Part shown: piece after piece, positions 14,463 through 22,805 of the stretch | How the letters are laid out: the number at the start of each line of letters is the position of its first letter | Position numbering within the stretch: position 1 is the first letter of the stretch | Source: RGIG8775 sp045660295 | GTDB taxonomy: Bacteria > Bacillota > Clostridia > Oscillospirales > CAG-272 | Reading direction: 5' to 3' | Length of the DNA stretch: 31,097 nt | Assembly (NCBI GenBank): GCA_045660295.1 | Contig: JAZRDN010000004.1 | Location: 1 to 31,097 of the forward strand | The notes under the pieces: generated by a model | Told to the model about the DNA's origin: nothing | What the model saw: the letters and a program-made list of their open reading frames with translations, nothing else | Database searches by the model: none | Translations under genes and position numbers: made by a program

Positions 14463-16103
14463 TTGAACAACGGAAGCCTTTTTAGCAGCCGACGCTTCAA
14501 ATACGGAAGCATGTCGGTGGCAATTACCGTACTGGTGATTGCGGCTGTTATCATATTCAACGTAATTTTCTCGGCTCTTGCCGCAAAATATACATGGTTT
14601 ATAGACCTTACCACAGAAGGTATCTACACACTCTCTGACAACTGCATAGAACTGCTTGACGAGACCTTTACAAGGATTTCCGCCGAGAGAGAGGAAGCGG
14701 GCGAAGAACCGCTTAAGGTCAAAATAAGATTCTGCGACCTTGAGGACAACCTCATGGCAAACACATCCCAAAGATACGTTCTCATGACCGCCAAGGAGCT
14801 TGTGGAAAAGTTCCCCGACGTGGTTGAGATAGAATACATCAACATATGGGAAAACCCCACCGCGGTTGAGAAATACAAGACATCGGTGCTGACCTCTATA
14901 CTTTCAACCCACGTCATCATCGAAAGCGGCACTGAATACCGCGCTTATGAGATAAACAAATTCTACCTCACCAATTCAAACTCCACCACCCCGTGGGCGT
15001 ATTTCGGTGAAAAGCGCTTTGCTTCGGGTATTCTCGCGGTAACGCAGGCAGAATCGCCTGTGGCGGCGGTACTCACGGGTCACGGCGAGATTTTCACCGA
15101 CACCGCGCTTATCGAGACGCTCGACCTTGCCGGCTACGAGGTCATCACGGTTGACGACCTTGTAAACGACGAGATCCCCGACAACTGCCGTCTTATGGTC
15201 TGCTACAATCCAACCTCGGACTTCCTTGACTCGGACGGAATTTCGGACATCTCGGAAATATCTGTGCTCGACAGTTTCCTTGCCGACAACAACCACTCGC
15301 TCATGGTATTCATGAGCCCCACCTCTCCCGTGCTGCCCATTTTCGAGGGCTATCTTGAGCTTTGGGGCATCTCCTTCGCGCGCGAGCAGGTTGACACAAA
15401 CAAATTCAACTCATACACAGTAAAGGATACCGCAAACGCGCTTACAGGCGACGGTCTCACCTTTATAGGTGAGTACGAGAAGCTCGGTCTCGGCGGCTCT
15501 ATCACCGCCGACATGCGTTCAAGCTCGGTGCCCAGAAAGGTCATCTTCAAGAACGCTATGCCTATTGCTATTGCGGACGAATTTGAAACCATGCACGATA
15601 CAGACGGCTCGGGAGCGGCTATCACTTACGGATACAAGGATCTCGGAAGCGGTTACAGCCGTGAGACTTACTTCATATTCAACGCCTCCGAGGGCGCTGT
15701 GGCAATGGCTGACGGCAGAGAGGCACTCCGCTCCACCGCCACATCAAAGCTCGGTCTTATGACTATCTCGCGCCAGCAAAGATTCGTTCAAGAGGACAAA
15801 ATCGGACTTTCGGTTGCCGACCTTTCCTCTTACGTTTTCGCCTGCGGCTCTACCGAAGCGGTCTCCAAGACACTTCTTGAGTCCAACACATACGGAAACA
15901 GCGAGCTTCTTATGAAGGTCTTCTACGAAATGGGTAAGGAAAACATCCCCGCCTCGCTTTCGATAACCCCCTTCTCCGACACCACTATCGACACCCTTAC
16001 GATTGATCGCGCCAACGCGTACACTCTCGTGCTTACCGTTATTCCCGCGGCAATAGTATTCGGTATCGGAATCTTCGTAATTATCAGGAGAAAATATTCA
16101 TGA
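14463..16103 (+). CDS. GldG-like ABC transporter auxiliary protein
   Basis: Membrane protein of 546 residues with an N-terminal TM helix (about 16-40) and a C-terminal one (about 520-541). Between them lies a large extracellular domain of the GldG/ABC_transp_aux type, including the phrases FIDLTTEGIYTLSDNC and LTGHGEIFTD. The reading frame opens with TTG at 14463. The only upstream in-frame codons run back to a stop at 14400 without an ATG, and the next ATG would remove the conserved RRFKYGS lead-in, so TTG is the likely start, with a weak GAGAAG site. It ends in ATGA, overlapping the next gene by four bases. In Gld systems this protein works with GldA and GldF; its biochemical job is unknown. 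Confidence 0.85.
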   Translation: MNNGSLFSSRRFKYGSMSVAITVLVIAAVIIFNVIFSALAAKYTWFIDLTTEGIYTLSDNCIELLDETFTRISAEREEAGEEPLKVKIRFCDLEDNLMANTSQRYVLMTAKELVEKFPDVVEIEYINIWENPTAVEKYKTSVLTSILSTHVIIESGTEYRAYEINKFYLTNSNSTTPWAYFGEKRFASGILAVTQAESPVAAVLTGHGEIFTDTALIETLDLAGYEVITVDDLVNDEIPDNCRLMVCYNPTSDFLDSDGISDISEISVLDSFLADNNHSLMVFMSPTSPVLPIFEGYLELWGISFAREQVDTNKFNSYTVKDTANALTGDGLTFIGEYEKLGLGGSITADMRSSSVPRKVIFKNAMPIAIADEFETMHDTDGSGAAITYGYKDLGSGYSRETYFIFNASEGAVAMADGREALRSTATSKLGLMTISRQQRFVQEDKIGLSVADLSSYVFACGSTEAVSKTLLESNTYGNSELLMKVFYEMGKENIPASLSITPFSDTTIDTLTIDRANAYTLVLTVIPAAIVFGIGIFVIIRRKYS

Positions 16104-17911
16104 GCGCAAACAAGAGAACACTTGCGGGAACGCAAAAAAAGGCGGTAATTCTTATCGCCGCCCTCATAGTTATATTGGCGCTTGTACTCGTTTTCGTAAA
16201 TTATCTGACCGGCATCGACACCTTTGAGGACATAGACGGCACAAAGTATCGTATCAAACGAAGCGGTGACGTATACGCCCTGTTTGACAGCGACGGATAC
16301 ATGCTCGACACTACGGTTGAAAACGACGTGACCTATTACGTCACCGAGCTTGGAACACTGGTCTCTGTCGGAAGCAACGGCGACGCCTCAATCTATGCGG
16401 TGGTTGACACCGACGACGGCGAGGAGCTTTCGTCCTTCAACAACCTGATGATATACAAAAAAATAGACAACGCCAAGGTGCAGACCATAAAGATAACCAA
16501 CCGTGCCGATGGGATTGAGGGCTCTTACATCTTCGAGCGCGATAAGAACGGCGAGATGAGAATAAAGGGGCATGAAAACACGGCGTTTGATGCCGAGGCT
16601 TACGCCTACCTTGCCAGCATCTGCGGAAACACAACCACAATGCGAAAGATTTCCGCCGAAGCGCTTGAAAAATACGGCTATGAGGAATACGGACTTGATG
16701 CCCCTCAGTCCACTATGACCATAACAGACACCTCGGGGGTTACTCACACGCTTGAAATAGGCAAACAGATAGTTTCGGGCAACGGCTACTACGTTCGTCT
16801 TGTGGGCAGAGATGCGGTTTACATTATGAACTCTTACGTTGGAAGATACATTCTCCAGCCCGTGGAATTCTACGTCTCCCCTATTTTGCACTACGGCTTA
16901 AACGAGCAGAATTACATGTTCGTCTACAATCTCAAAATGACCGACTTTGACTACGCAGAGGATGGAACACCCACAGCAAACCTCATAACGGCGCTGAGTT
17001 ACTGGGACTACGCCGAGCGCGAGAACACCGAATTCCAAACTCAGGCTTACTACATGACCGACGAGTCGCTTGACAGCTATTCCCCCTCATCCGACGCGGT
17101 ATACGAGGTAATGGGCAGCTTCCTTGAAATGGACTATATAGGAGTCAAAAAGCTGGGCGCTGACAGCAAGGCGCGCGCCGAATACGGTCTTGACAAGCCA
17201 GCCAAGGCGCTCTACTACGAATCCGAGCGCACCGACGATGGCAAAACCTACTATCTTAAAAATTATCTCTATTTCAGCGACCTAACCGAAAACGGCACTT
17301 ACTACGTTGTATCCGACGTTTATCTTTCCGATCAAAAGGACGGCAATTACCGAAAGTTAGACAGCTTTGACTACATCGTCGAAATAGATCGCTCGTGGCT
17401 TGATTGGCTTGAGTGGGACACGCTTGACTGGATAGAGCGCGATTATTTCCAGATAAACATCGGTATCATAGACTATATGGAATTTACACTCCCAGACGGC
17501 TCAAAATACCGCTTTGAGCTTGACCAGATAGACGAAAACACTGTTAAGGCTTACGCCATAAAGAACGGCTCTCGCACACCTATCGACACGCGAAACCTTC
17601 AGACACTTTATCTCAATATGCTTGGCGGAAAGCTCTTTGGTTCGACTAAGATCACTGCTGAACGAACCAAGGAAATAATGGCATCGCCGGACAGATACCG
17701 CCTCACCTGGAGCTTTAAAACCACTACCGGGCTTGAACGCATTCATAGCTACTATCTGCTTGAGGGCAACAAGGATTATATCACGATAAACGGCGACGGA
17801 GGTTTCTACGTTCTCTCGTCGGTGGTCAAAAAGCTGGCAGAAGACGCTGTAAGCGTTTATAACGGACTTAAGATAACCGCTGACTCTCCGTATACAAACA
17901 TCGACAAATAA
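16100..17911 (+). CDS. DUF4340 domain-containing membrane-anchored protein
   Basis: Last gene of the ABC operon, 603 residues. An N-terminal TM helix (about 13-36, AVILIAALIVILALVLVFVNY) anchors a large exported domain rich in beta strands, Tyr and Asp. Phrases such as GLDAPQSTMTITDTSGVTHTLEIGK and EYGLDKPAKALYYE are the repeating pattern of DUF4340. Family knowledge: DUF4340 genes follow gldG-like genes in many Bacillota; function unknown. The four-base ATGA overlap with the upstream gene indicates coupling. A triple-hairpin terminator region follows. Confidence 0.87.
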   Translation: MSANKRTLAGTQKKAVILIAALIVILALVLVFVNYLTGIDTFEDIDGTKYRIKRSGDVYALFDSDGYMLDTTVENDVTYYVTELGTLVSVGSNGDASIYAVVDTDDGEELSSFNNLMIYKKIDNAKVQTIKITNRADGIEGSYIFERDKNGEMRIKGHENTAFDAEAYAYLASICGNTTTMRKISAEALEKYGYEEYGLDAPQSTMTITDTSGVTHTLEIGKQIVSGNGYYVRLVGRDAVYIMNSYVGRYILQPVEFYVSPILHYGLNEQNYMFVYNLKMTDFDYAEDGTPTANLITALSYWDYAERENTEFQTQAYYMTDESLDSYSPSSDAVYEVMGSFLEMDYIGVKKLGADSKARAEYGLDKPAKALYYESERTDDGKTYYLKNYLYFSDLTENGTYYVVSDVYLSDQKDGNYRKLDSFDYIVEIDRSWLDWLEWDTLDWIERDYFQINIGIIDYMEFTLPDGSKYRFELDQIDENTVKAYAIKNGSRTPIDTRNLQTLYLNMLGGKLFGSTKITAERTKEIMASPDRYRLTWSFKTTTGLERIHSYYLLEGNKDYITINGDGGFYVLSSVVKKLAEDAVSVYNGLKITADSPYTNIDK

Positions 17912-17915
17912 AAAG

Positions 17916-18024
17916 CACAAGCCATTCTGGCTTGTGTAGAACACAAAAACCGCAGGATGGCTTACGCCATCCGGGGGTTTTATAAAAGATAATAAAGCCG
18001 ACTGTAACAACAGTCGGCTTTATT
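17916..18024. terminator. three consecutive hairpins, last one a bidirectional terminator
   Basis: Hairpin 1 is CACAAGCCA/TGGCTTGTG (17916-17936, loop TTC). Hairpin 2 is GGATGGC/GCCATCC (17955-17972), flanked by AAAACC and GGTTTT that extend the stem, with T residues after it. Hairpin 3 is a perfect 15-bp stem, AATAAAGCCGACTGT (17991-18005) with ACAGTCGGCTTTATT (18010-18024). They lie between the convergent ABC operon and mntP; hairpin 3 can serve both strands. Confidence 0.8.
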
Positions 18025-18049
18025 AAAACAAAAAGTCAATATATTCGAA

Positions 18050-18619
18050 TCAGATAACCAATATACCCAAATGCTCAAGAAGGATTTTTAAACCCATTAA
18101 GACGAGAATAACTCCACCGGCAAGTTCGGCGCGGGATTTATATTTTGCTCCGAATACGCTTCCTATCTTAACACCGATAACACCGAAAATAAAGGTTATC
18201 ACGCCGATGAAGGAAATAGCAAGCCAAATGTTGTAATCAGGCAAGAGCGCAAAGGTAACTCCTACCGCAAGCGCGTCTATGCTTGTAGCAATAGCCATTA
18301 CCAGCATGGTTGTAAAGCCAAACGAGCAGTCGGACTCTTTTTCTTCTTCATTGCCAAACGCTTCTTTTATCATTTTACCGCCTATAAAGGAAAGTAAAAC
18401 AAAGGCTATCCAGTGGTCAAAGCTCGTGATATAGGAAGAAAATGCGGTTCCCAAAAAATATCCGATAAGCGGCATAAGTGCCTGAAAGCCGCCAAACCAA
18501 AGACCTGCCAAAAGCATATGCTTCGGCTGTACCTTGCCAACTGCAAGTCCCTTACAAACCGCAACCGCGAAAGCATCCATAGAAAGCCCTACGGCAATAA
18601 AAAACAAATCGAGTCCCAT
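18050..18619 (-). CDS. mntP: manganese efflux pump MntP
   Basis: Six-TM membrane protein of 189 residues, standard length. The two family motifs with essential Asp are present: LSMDAFAVAVCKG near the start and SIDALAVGVTFALL near residue 115. It exports Mn(II) and protects from manganese stress. AAGAGG eight bases before the ATG sets the start. A 301-base structured gap separates it from the lipoprotein gene upstream, so it probably has its own promoter. I looked for the yybP-ykoY manganese riboswitch that often precedes mntP and did not find its conserved strings. A second likely Mn exporter (CDF type) is about 9 kb away. Confidence 0.92.
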   Translation of the reverse strand: MGLDLFFIAVGLSMDAFAVAVCKGLAVGKVQPKHMLLAGLWFGGFQALMPLIGYFLGTAFSSYITSFDHWIAFVLLSFIGGKMIKEAFGNEEEKESDCSFGFTTMLVMAIATSIDALAVGVTFALLPDYNIWLAISFIGVITFIFGVIGVKIGSVFGAKYKSRAELAGGVILVLMGLKILLEHLGILVI

Positions 18620-18920
18620 TACAAAAACCTCTTAAATTAAAAATCTTTTACTTTTAAATAACTATTTTCCTGTTATTTACAGATGAATTCCCCAGCAAAT
18701 ATTTACTTTTAAGTTAAGCCAATCTCTAAAACCTCACACAAGGCCAACGCAGGGCAAACCGTAAAGATAAAGATTTTAGAGATTAGCTTAGCCGTAAGGG
18801 CTACACGCACAAGAATTCCGGTGAGGCGAGCCTCACCGGAATTCATAGGTGGGTTTTAGAACCGCTTATCCGGTTCTATTTAATCGTATCAACCAAGTTG
18901 ATACTAAGAATAATTCTCAA
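18620..18920 (-). other. 301-bp non-coding gap with several strong inverted repeats, upstream of mntP
   Basis: No credible gene. A 17-base inverted repeat with one mismatch (18715-18731 against 18774-18790, core TCTCTAAAA/TTTTAGAGA) closes a 42-base interior. A perfect 15-bp stem with a two-base loop lies at 18813-18844 (GAATTCCGGTGAGGC on its left arm). TAGAACCG/CGGTTCTA lies at 18856-18877 and GTATCAAC/GTTGATAC at 18886-18904. None is followed by a proper U run on the minus strand. A direct repeat TTTACTTTTAA lies at 18647-18657 and 18702-18712. The layout fits a lipoprotein 3' end plus a structured mntP leader or a small RNA. Confidence 0.55.
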
Positions 18921-21900
18921 TTAGTCAATACTATCGAAATCGTAGATAGTCCAGCCTGCAAGTGCGGGAGCTGTTCCACCAACAGAGATGTAGTTAGCGA
19001 TAGCATTGTCAAGAGCTGCAAGAGTTGTAGCAGATGTTACATGACCCTTGAAGGTTGTTGTAGCATCATCTGTTCCAGTAGCAGCGATGAGGCACGCACC
19101 CTTAGCAGCGATGAGGTCATACTTCTCGTATGTAGCCTTTGCATCATCAACAGCCTTGTATGCATCGTAACCCTTATTAGCGTAGAAGTTAAAGGTCTCA
19201 TCATCATCGTAATCGTTGTTAGAAGCAGCAACGTACTCAATGTTAGCAGCCTCAAAAGCAACATAGTATGCAACTACTGCCTTAAGAAGTTCTTCCTTGG
19301 TATAAGCAGAAGAAATATTGGAATTGAAATTAGCTGCAACACCTGCTGTAGATGTGCTATTAATATCCTTGTATGTGTCAGTAGTAAGGTTGCCATTAGA
19401 ACTTAACACAACATACTTCCAGTCGCCATTAATATTGGAGTGATCAGAAGTGTTATCAGAATTCTTAAACGCGGTAATAGCCCAACGATCAATATTGTTA
19501 GATATAGCACCATCAAGCTTAGTAGCTGTGATAGAGTTGTAAGAGTCAACATCACCAACAAGCTTAACAGCACCTGTAAAGTTATTTGCAAGAGTTACAA
19601 GTGTTGTAAACTTGTCATTAAGCTTTCTGAGGGTTTCAAGAACTGCGCCTACACCGTCGGTGGAATCGAAACCTTCCATTACATAGAGACCGCCGTAGGA
19701 CTCACCCTCGTCGTCAAGCTTCTCAGCGAAGAGCTTAAGGCTCTCTTTACCACCTGCAAATACCCAAGCGTCGTAAATCTTAACAGCCTCGTCGAACTTA
19801 GCCTTGTCGTTGAGAGAAACAGTGTTTTCATCGATTTCGTACTTAGCCCACTCTGTCTTCTCAGAATCAGACGTAATAACATAGTCACTGTTCTCGTCGT
19901 AAGGCATTTCCTTACCGCCGTCGTTCTTACCGTTACCGTTGAGATCCTTGTACTCGTAAGCTGTTCCGCGAACGTATGCAACTTCCTCAAGAATTGCCTT
20001 GAGCTCGTCAACATCGTCGAAGAGAGCCTTGATGCGAGTCTCTGCTGCTTCCTTAGCATCCTCAAACGCCTCAACATTGATAAGGCTTGTGAATGTGGGG
20101 AATGCATAGTTGAAGAATTCAATTGTGAATACAGGCTGCTCTGCACTAGCGGGCTTTCCGTCTGTACCAATATACTTAAGCATAACAGATACGCCGTCAG
20201 CCTCACCGAAAGTCTTAGCAAGAACATCAAGTGTTCCGCCATCTTCTACCTTCTTATAGTCCTCAGCATAGTTGATAGCGTCAGCAGAAGCAACGTAAAG
20301 TGTATCTTTTACAGTTGTATCAGTCTGAGGATCGCCGTTCTCATCAACCCAAGCAGCACCTGCCTTGGTGTATGTTATATCGTCAGCCTCATCAGCTGTA
20401 CCGTTGTTGTAAACGATCGCGAAATCCTCAGCGGTAGCCTGACGAAGAAGAACATACTCACCAGCAAGCTTGATAAAGCCTTCGTTATTAGAAATCTTGT
20501 TGTTTTCAACCTCATAAACAAGGTAAGCAATAGCAGCATTGATCTTGTCAGCAAATGCCTGAGCAGCACCGAACTCCTTAGCGAAGAAGTTGTACTTCTC
20601 ACCCTTGGTAGCGTAAAGTGCTATATAGTCGTTCGACTCGCCAGTAGCTTCCTTATCAAGGTCCTTGATATCAGCAGCAAATGTGAAGAGCTCAACGAAC
20701 TGCTCAGCCTTGATATCGCTGAGATCAGTGATCTTAGCCATAACAGCATCAACTCTATCAACATTGATGCCCTTTACATACTCATCAACATCGATTGTCT
20801 TATCATCCTTTGCAGCCTCTTCCTTAGCCTCAACTCTGTAAAGAGTAATATCATCAACTGCAACAACGCCGGACTGCTCAACAAACTGTTTGAAAGCATC
20901 CATCTCAAGAGGGATGTCAATGCGATCAGCAACATCCTCAGACTTCACGTCCTTCTCCTGAAGCACGTGAAGAGCCTCTACAGCCTTAAGAAGCTCGTTG
21001 AAGTCCTCAACAGCCTCTGCAGACTTGGAAGAAAGCTTATTAAGAGTCTTGATACCGGGAACGATCTCCTTAAGGAACTTCTCGTAAGCGGCAGAAACAA
21101 GAGCAACCTCTCTTCTGGTCTTAAGATATTCATCGTAGAATTCGTCATTTTTCTCTGCCTCATTAATGATAGCAGCAGCGTCCTCAGCTGTGAGGTCGAA
21201 CTCCTCGATCCAGTCAGCGATAACTTCATCAACCTTCTCGGTGTAATACTCGTCAAGGAAGATGTACTCTTCCTTATCCTCAGGATCAACGATAACAAGA
21301 TTATCGTTGTCAGCTGCTGCGATTTCTGTGAAGTAGTAGAAACCGTCCAAGTCATTACCCTTAACACGACCATTGAGTTCCGCGTAAGCGTCTCTTGCGT
21401 CATAAAACTTCTCAGCCGCATCAGCTGTATCAACAAGAAGATCAGCGTTTGTTACAAGGTCAACGAGAGCCTGACCGCCAACAAACTCCGCACTCTTAAC
21501 GAACGCCTCGTAAGTGTCCTGGAGAAGAGCAAGAAGCTGCTTGTCGCCGTTTGCATCGTCACCTGTAGTAACAATTTCAAAGCTCTGCACTGTACCCTTG
21601 TAATTCTTAGCCTTAACGTCTACCTTGAGAAGTGTAGCGTATGTAAGACCATCTTCACCGATAATATTCTTGATATCCTTAACGATCTTCTTTGCTTGAT
21701 CCTTGTAGCCAGCAAGTGTAAGAGCCTCTGTATATGTCTTTACATTGCCCTTAGCGTCAACATACTGGAATGCGGTGTTAGCCTCATCCTCGTAGATTGC
21801 GCAAAGACCCTTAACAGAGTTGTACACATCAAGAGTCTTAGCTCTTGTTGTAGCAGTAGCCTCAGCAACAACATATCTGAGAGCATCCTCTTTCTCGTCT

Positions 21901-22559
21901 TCTGTGTAATCAAGATCCTCATAAACCTCATCGATAACGTCGATGAAGTCAAGAGCTTCCTCTACAAGCTGCTCAGCATCATCATTGATGTTACCAAGAA
22001 GAGCAATGTAGTAGTCATAGAGCTTCATTGCATAGGTCTTGTAGCTATCAAGAGTCGTCTCGAGAGTTGCCATAGCAGCTGCAACCTCTGCCTCAGTTGT
22101 AGCAGCGGTTACTGTAGCCTCAGCCTTAGCAAATGCGCTTGTGATTGCAGCAAAAGCCTCGTCGTCGTACTCAGCAGCGTTCTTATTGAACTCAGCTTTC
22201 TGTACAGCGATAGAAGCAAGTGCTTCTGTCTGCTTAGCCTGAACGTTGGCATCTGTGCCGCCCGCAACAGGCTTGTTTTCAACGTCCTGAACTCTGTTCT
22301 CGAGGTCGTCGATCTTATCAGAAAGATCCTTGTTCATCGACTCGATTGCAGCGAGAACGTCATCGTTAGAACCACCATTCTCAATCTTATCAGCAAGATC
22401 TCCAATGGTATCGTTCTGCTGGAGAAGCAAGTCTTCGATCTTGGAAACTCTGTCATCAAGATCATCAACTACTTCCTGCTTTACGCCTGCACATCCTGCA
22501 AATGCTGTCACGATCATAAGTGCAGCAAGAAGGAGTGCCATCAGTTTGATTTTTCTCAT
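18921..22559 (-). CDS. large acidic surface lipoprotein, family unknown
   Basis: 1212 residues with a clear lipoprotein signal: basic start MRKIKLMALLLAALM, then TAFAGC with the acceptor Cys at 22. Residues about 25-95 form a coiled coil (VVDDLDDRVSKIEDLL, MNKDLSDKIDDLENRV) that could trimerise or act as a stalk. The rest is very acidic (Asp/Glu/Ala-rich) and mostly helical in appearance, with a DLNGNGKND loop near residue 868 that resembles a calcium-binding loop. I recognise no enzyme or adhesin domain. GGAGGG and a TTGACA/TACAAT promoter with AT-rich upstream sequence suggest strong expression. Codon use agrees: only one codon of the TTA/CTA/TCA set is used, and Ala is mostly GCA/GCT, unlike the GCC/GCG-rich neighbours. 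It could be a major envelope or S-layer-like protein (inference). Confidence 0.85.
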   Translation of the reverse strand: MRKIKLMALLLAALMIVTAFAGCAGVKQEVVDDLDDRVSKIEDLLLQQNDTIGDLADKIENGGSNDDVLAAIESMNKDLSDKIDDLENRVQDVENKPVAGGTDANVQAKQTEALASIAVQKAEFNKNAAEYDDEAFAAITSAFAKAEATVTAATTEAEVAAAMATLETTLDSYKTYAMKLYDYYIALLGNINDDAEQLVEEALDFIDVIDEVYEDLDYTEDEKEDALRYVVAEATATTRAKTLDVYNSVKGLCAIYEDEANTAFQYVDAKGNVKTYTEALTLAGYKDQAKKIVKDIKNIIGEDGLTYATLLKVDVKAKNYKGTVQSFEIVTTGDDANGDKQLLALLQDTYEAFVKSAEFVGGQALVDLVTNADLLVDTADAAEKFYDARDAYAELNGRVKGNDLDGFYYFTEIAAADNDNLVIVDPEDKEEYIFLDEYYTEKVDEVIADWIEEFDLTAEDAAAIINEAEKNDEFYDEYLKTRREVALVSAAYEKFLKEIVPGIKTLNKLSSKSAEAVEDFNELLKAVEALHVLQEKDVKSEDVADRIDIPLEMDAFKQFVEQSGVVAVDDITLYRVEAKEEAAKDDKTIDVDEYVKGINVDRVDAVMAKITDLSDIKAEQFVELFTFAADIKDLDKEATGESNDYIALYATKGEKYNFFAKEFGAAQAFADKINAAIAYLVYEVENNKISNNEGFIKLAGEYVLLRQATAEDFAIVYNNGTADEADDITYTKAGAAWVDENGDPQTDTTVKDTLYVASADAINYAEDYKKVEDGGTLDVLAKTFGEADGVSVMLKYIGTDGKPASAEQPVFTIEFFNYAFPTFTSLINVEAFEDAKEAAETRIKALFDDVDELKAILEEVAYVRGTAYEYKDLNGNGKNDGGKEMPYDENSDYVITSDSEKTEWAKYEIDENTVSLNDKAKFDEAVKIYDAWVFAGGKESLKLFAEKLDDEGESYGGLYVMEGFDSTDGVGAVLETLRKLNDKFTTLVTLANNFTGAVKLVGDVDSYNSITATKLDGAISNNIDRWAITAFKNSDNTSDHSNINGDWKYVVLSSNGNLTTDTYKDINSTSTAGVAANFNSNISSAYTKEELLKAVVAYYVAFEAANIEYVAASNNDYDDDETFNFYANKGYDAYKAVDDAKATYEKYDLIAAKGACLIAATGTDDATTTFKGHVTSATTLAALDNAIANYISVGGTAPALAGWTIYDFDSID

Positions 22560-22591
22560 GTTTTCCCTCCATGAATTGAATTTGTAAACAC

Positions 22592-22620
22592 ATTGTACCG
22601 CATTTCAGTCAATTTGTCAA
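22592..22620 (-). promoter_or_regulatory. strong sigma-A promoter with UP-like element for the lipoprotein
   Basis: On the minus strand TTGACA (22615-22620) and TACAAT (22592-22597) have a 17-base spacer. The start codon is about 32 bases from the -10. Immediately upstream (22621-22670) are long A and T tracts such as AAAAAAAATTTT that look like an UP element. Confidence 0.85.
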
Positions 22621-22774
22621 TACTTTTACGAAAATTTTTTTATTTTTTTCAAAAAAAATTTTGTTTTACGAGCCGATTCGGCGTTTTTCTACATATTTAT
22701 TATATTATATGCTTATCGAAAAATTTTGTTTTTGTGGATAACCGCCCCCGATTTTTTCGTCAAAATGCCAAAAA

Positions 22775-22798
22775 TCGCCGCGAATCTCTTCGCGGCGA
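22775..22798 (-). terminator. intrinsic terminator of the M23 peptidase gene
   Basis: TCGCCGCGAA (22775-22784) and TTCGCGGCGA (22789-22798) form a perfect 10-bp stem with a four-base loop. On the minus strand the stem is followed by TTTTT. It lies seven bases beyond the peptidase stop. Confidence 0.88.
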
Positions 22799-22805
22799 CA
22801 TATTA

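Noticed and set aside
18620..18790. yybP-ykoY manganese riboswitch before mntP
   Set aside because: Expected by context, but the conserved GGGGAGUAG and GAGACCUUU-type strings are not present on the mntP strand.
19440..22574. 1044-codon plus-strand open frame opposite the lipoprotein
   Set aside because: It is in exact codon register with the real gene, begins with GTG lacking a ribosome site, gives a Cys/Ser/Leu-rich product with no domain, and is explained by the near absence of TTA/CTA/TCA codons on the other strand.
22733..22741. Perfect DnaA box (TTATCCACA on the minus strand) beside an AT-rich stretch
   Set aside because: Only one box, no dnaA or dnaN nearby, and the AT-rich tract is better explained as the UP element of the lipoprotein promoter; not an origin on this evidence.
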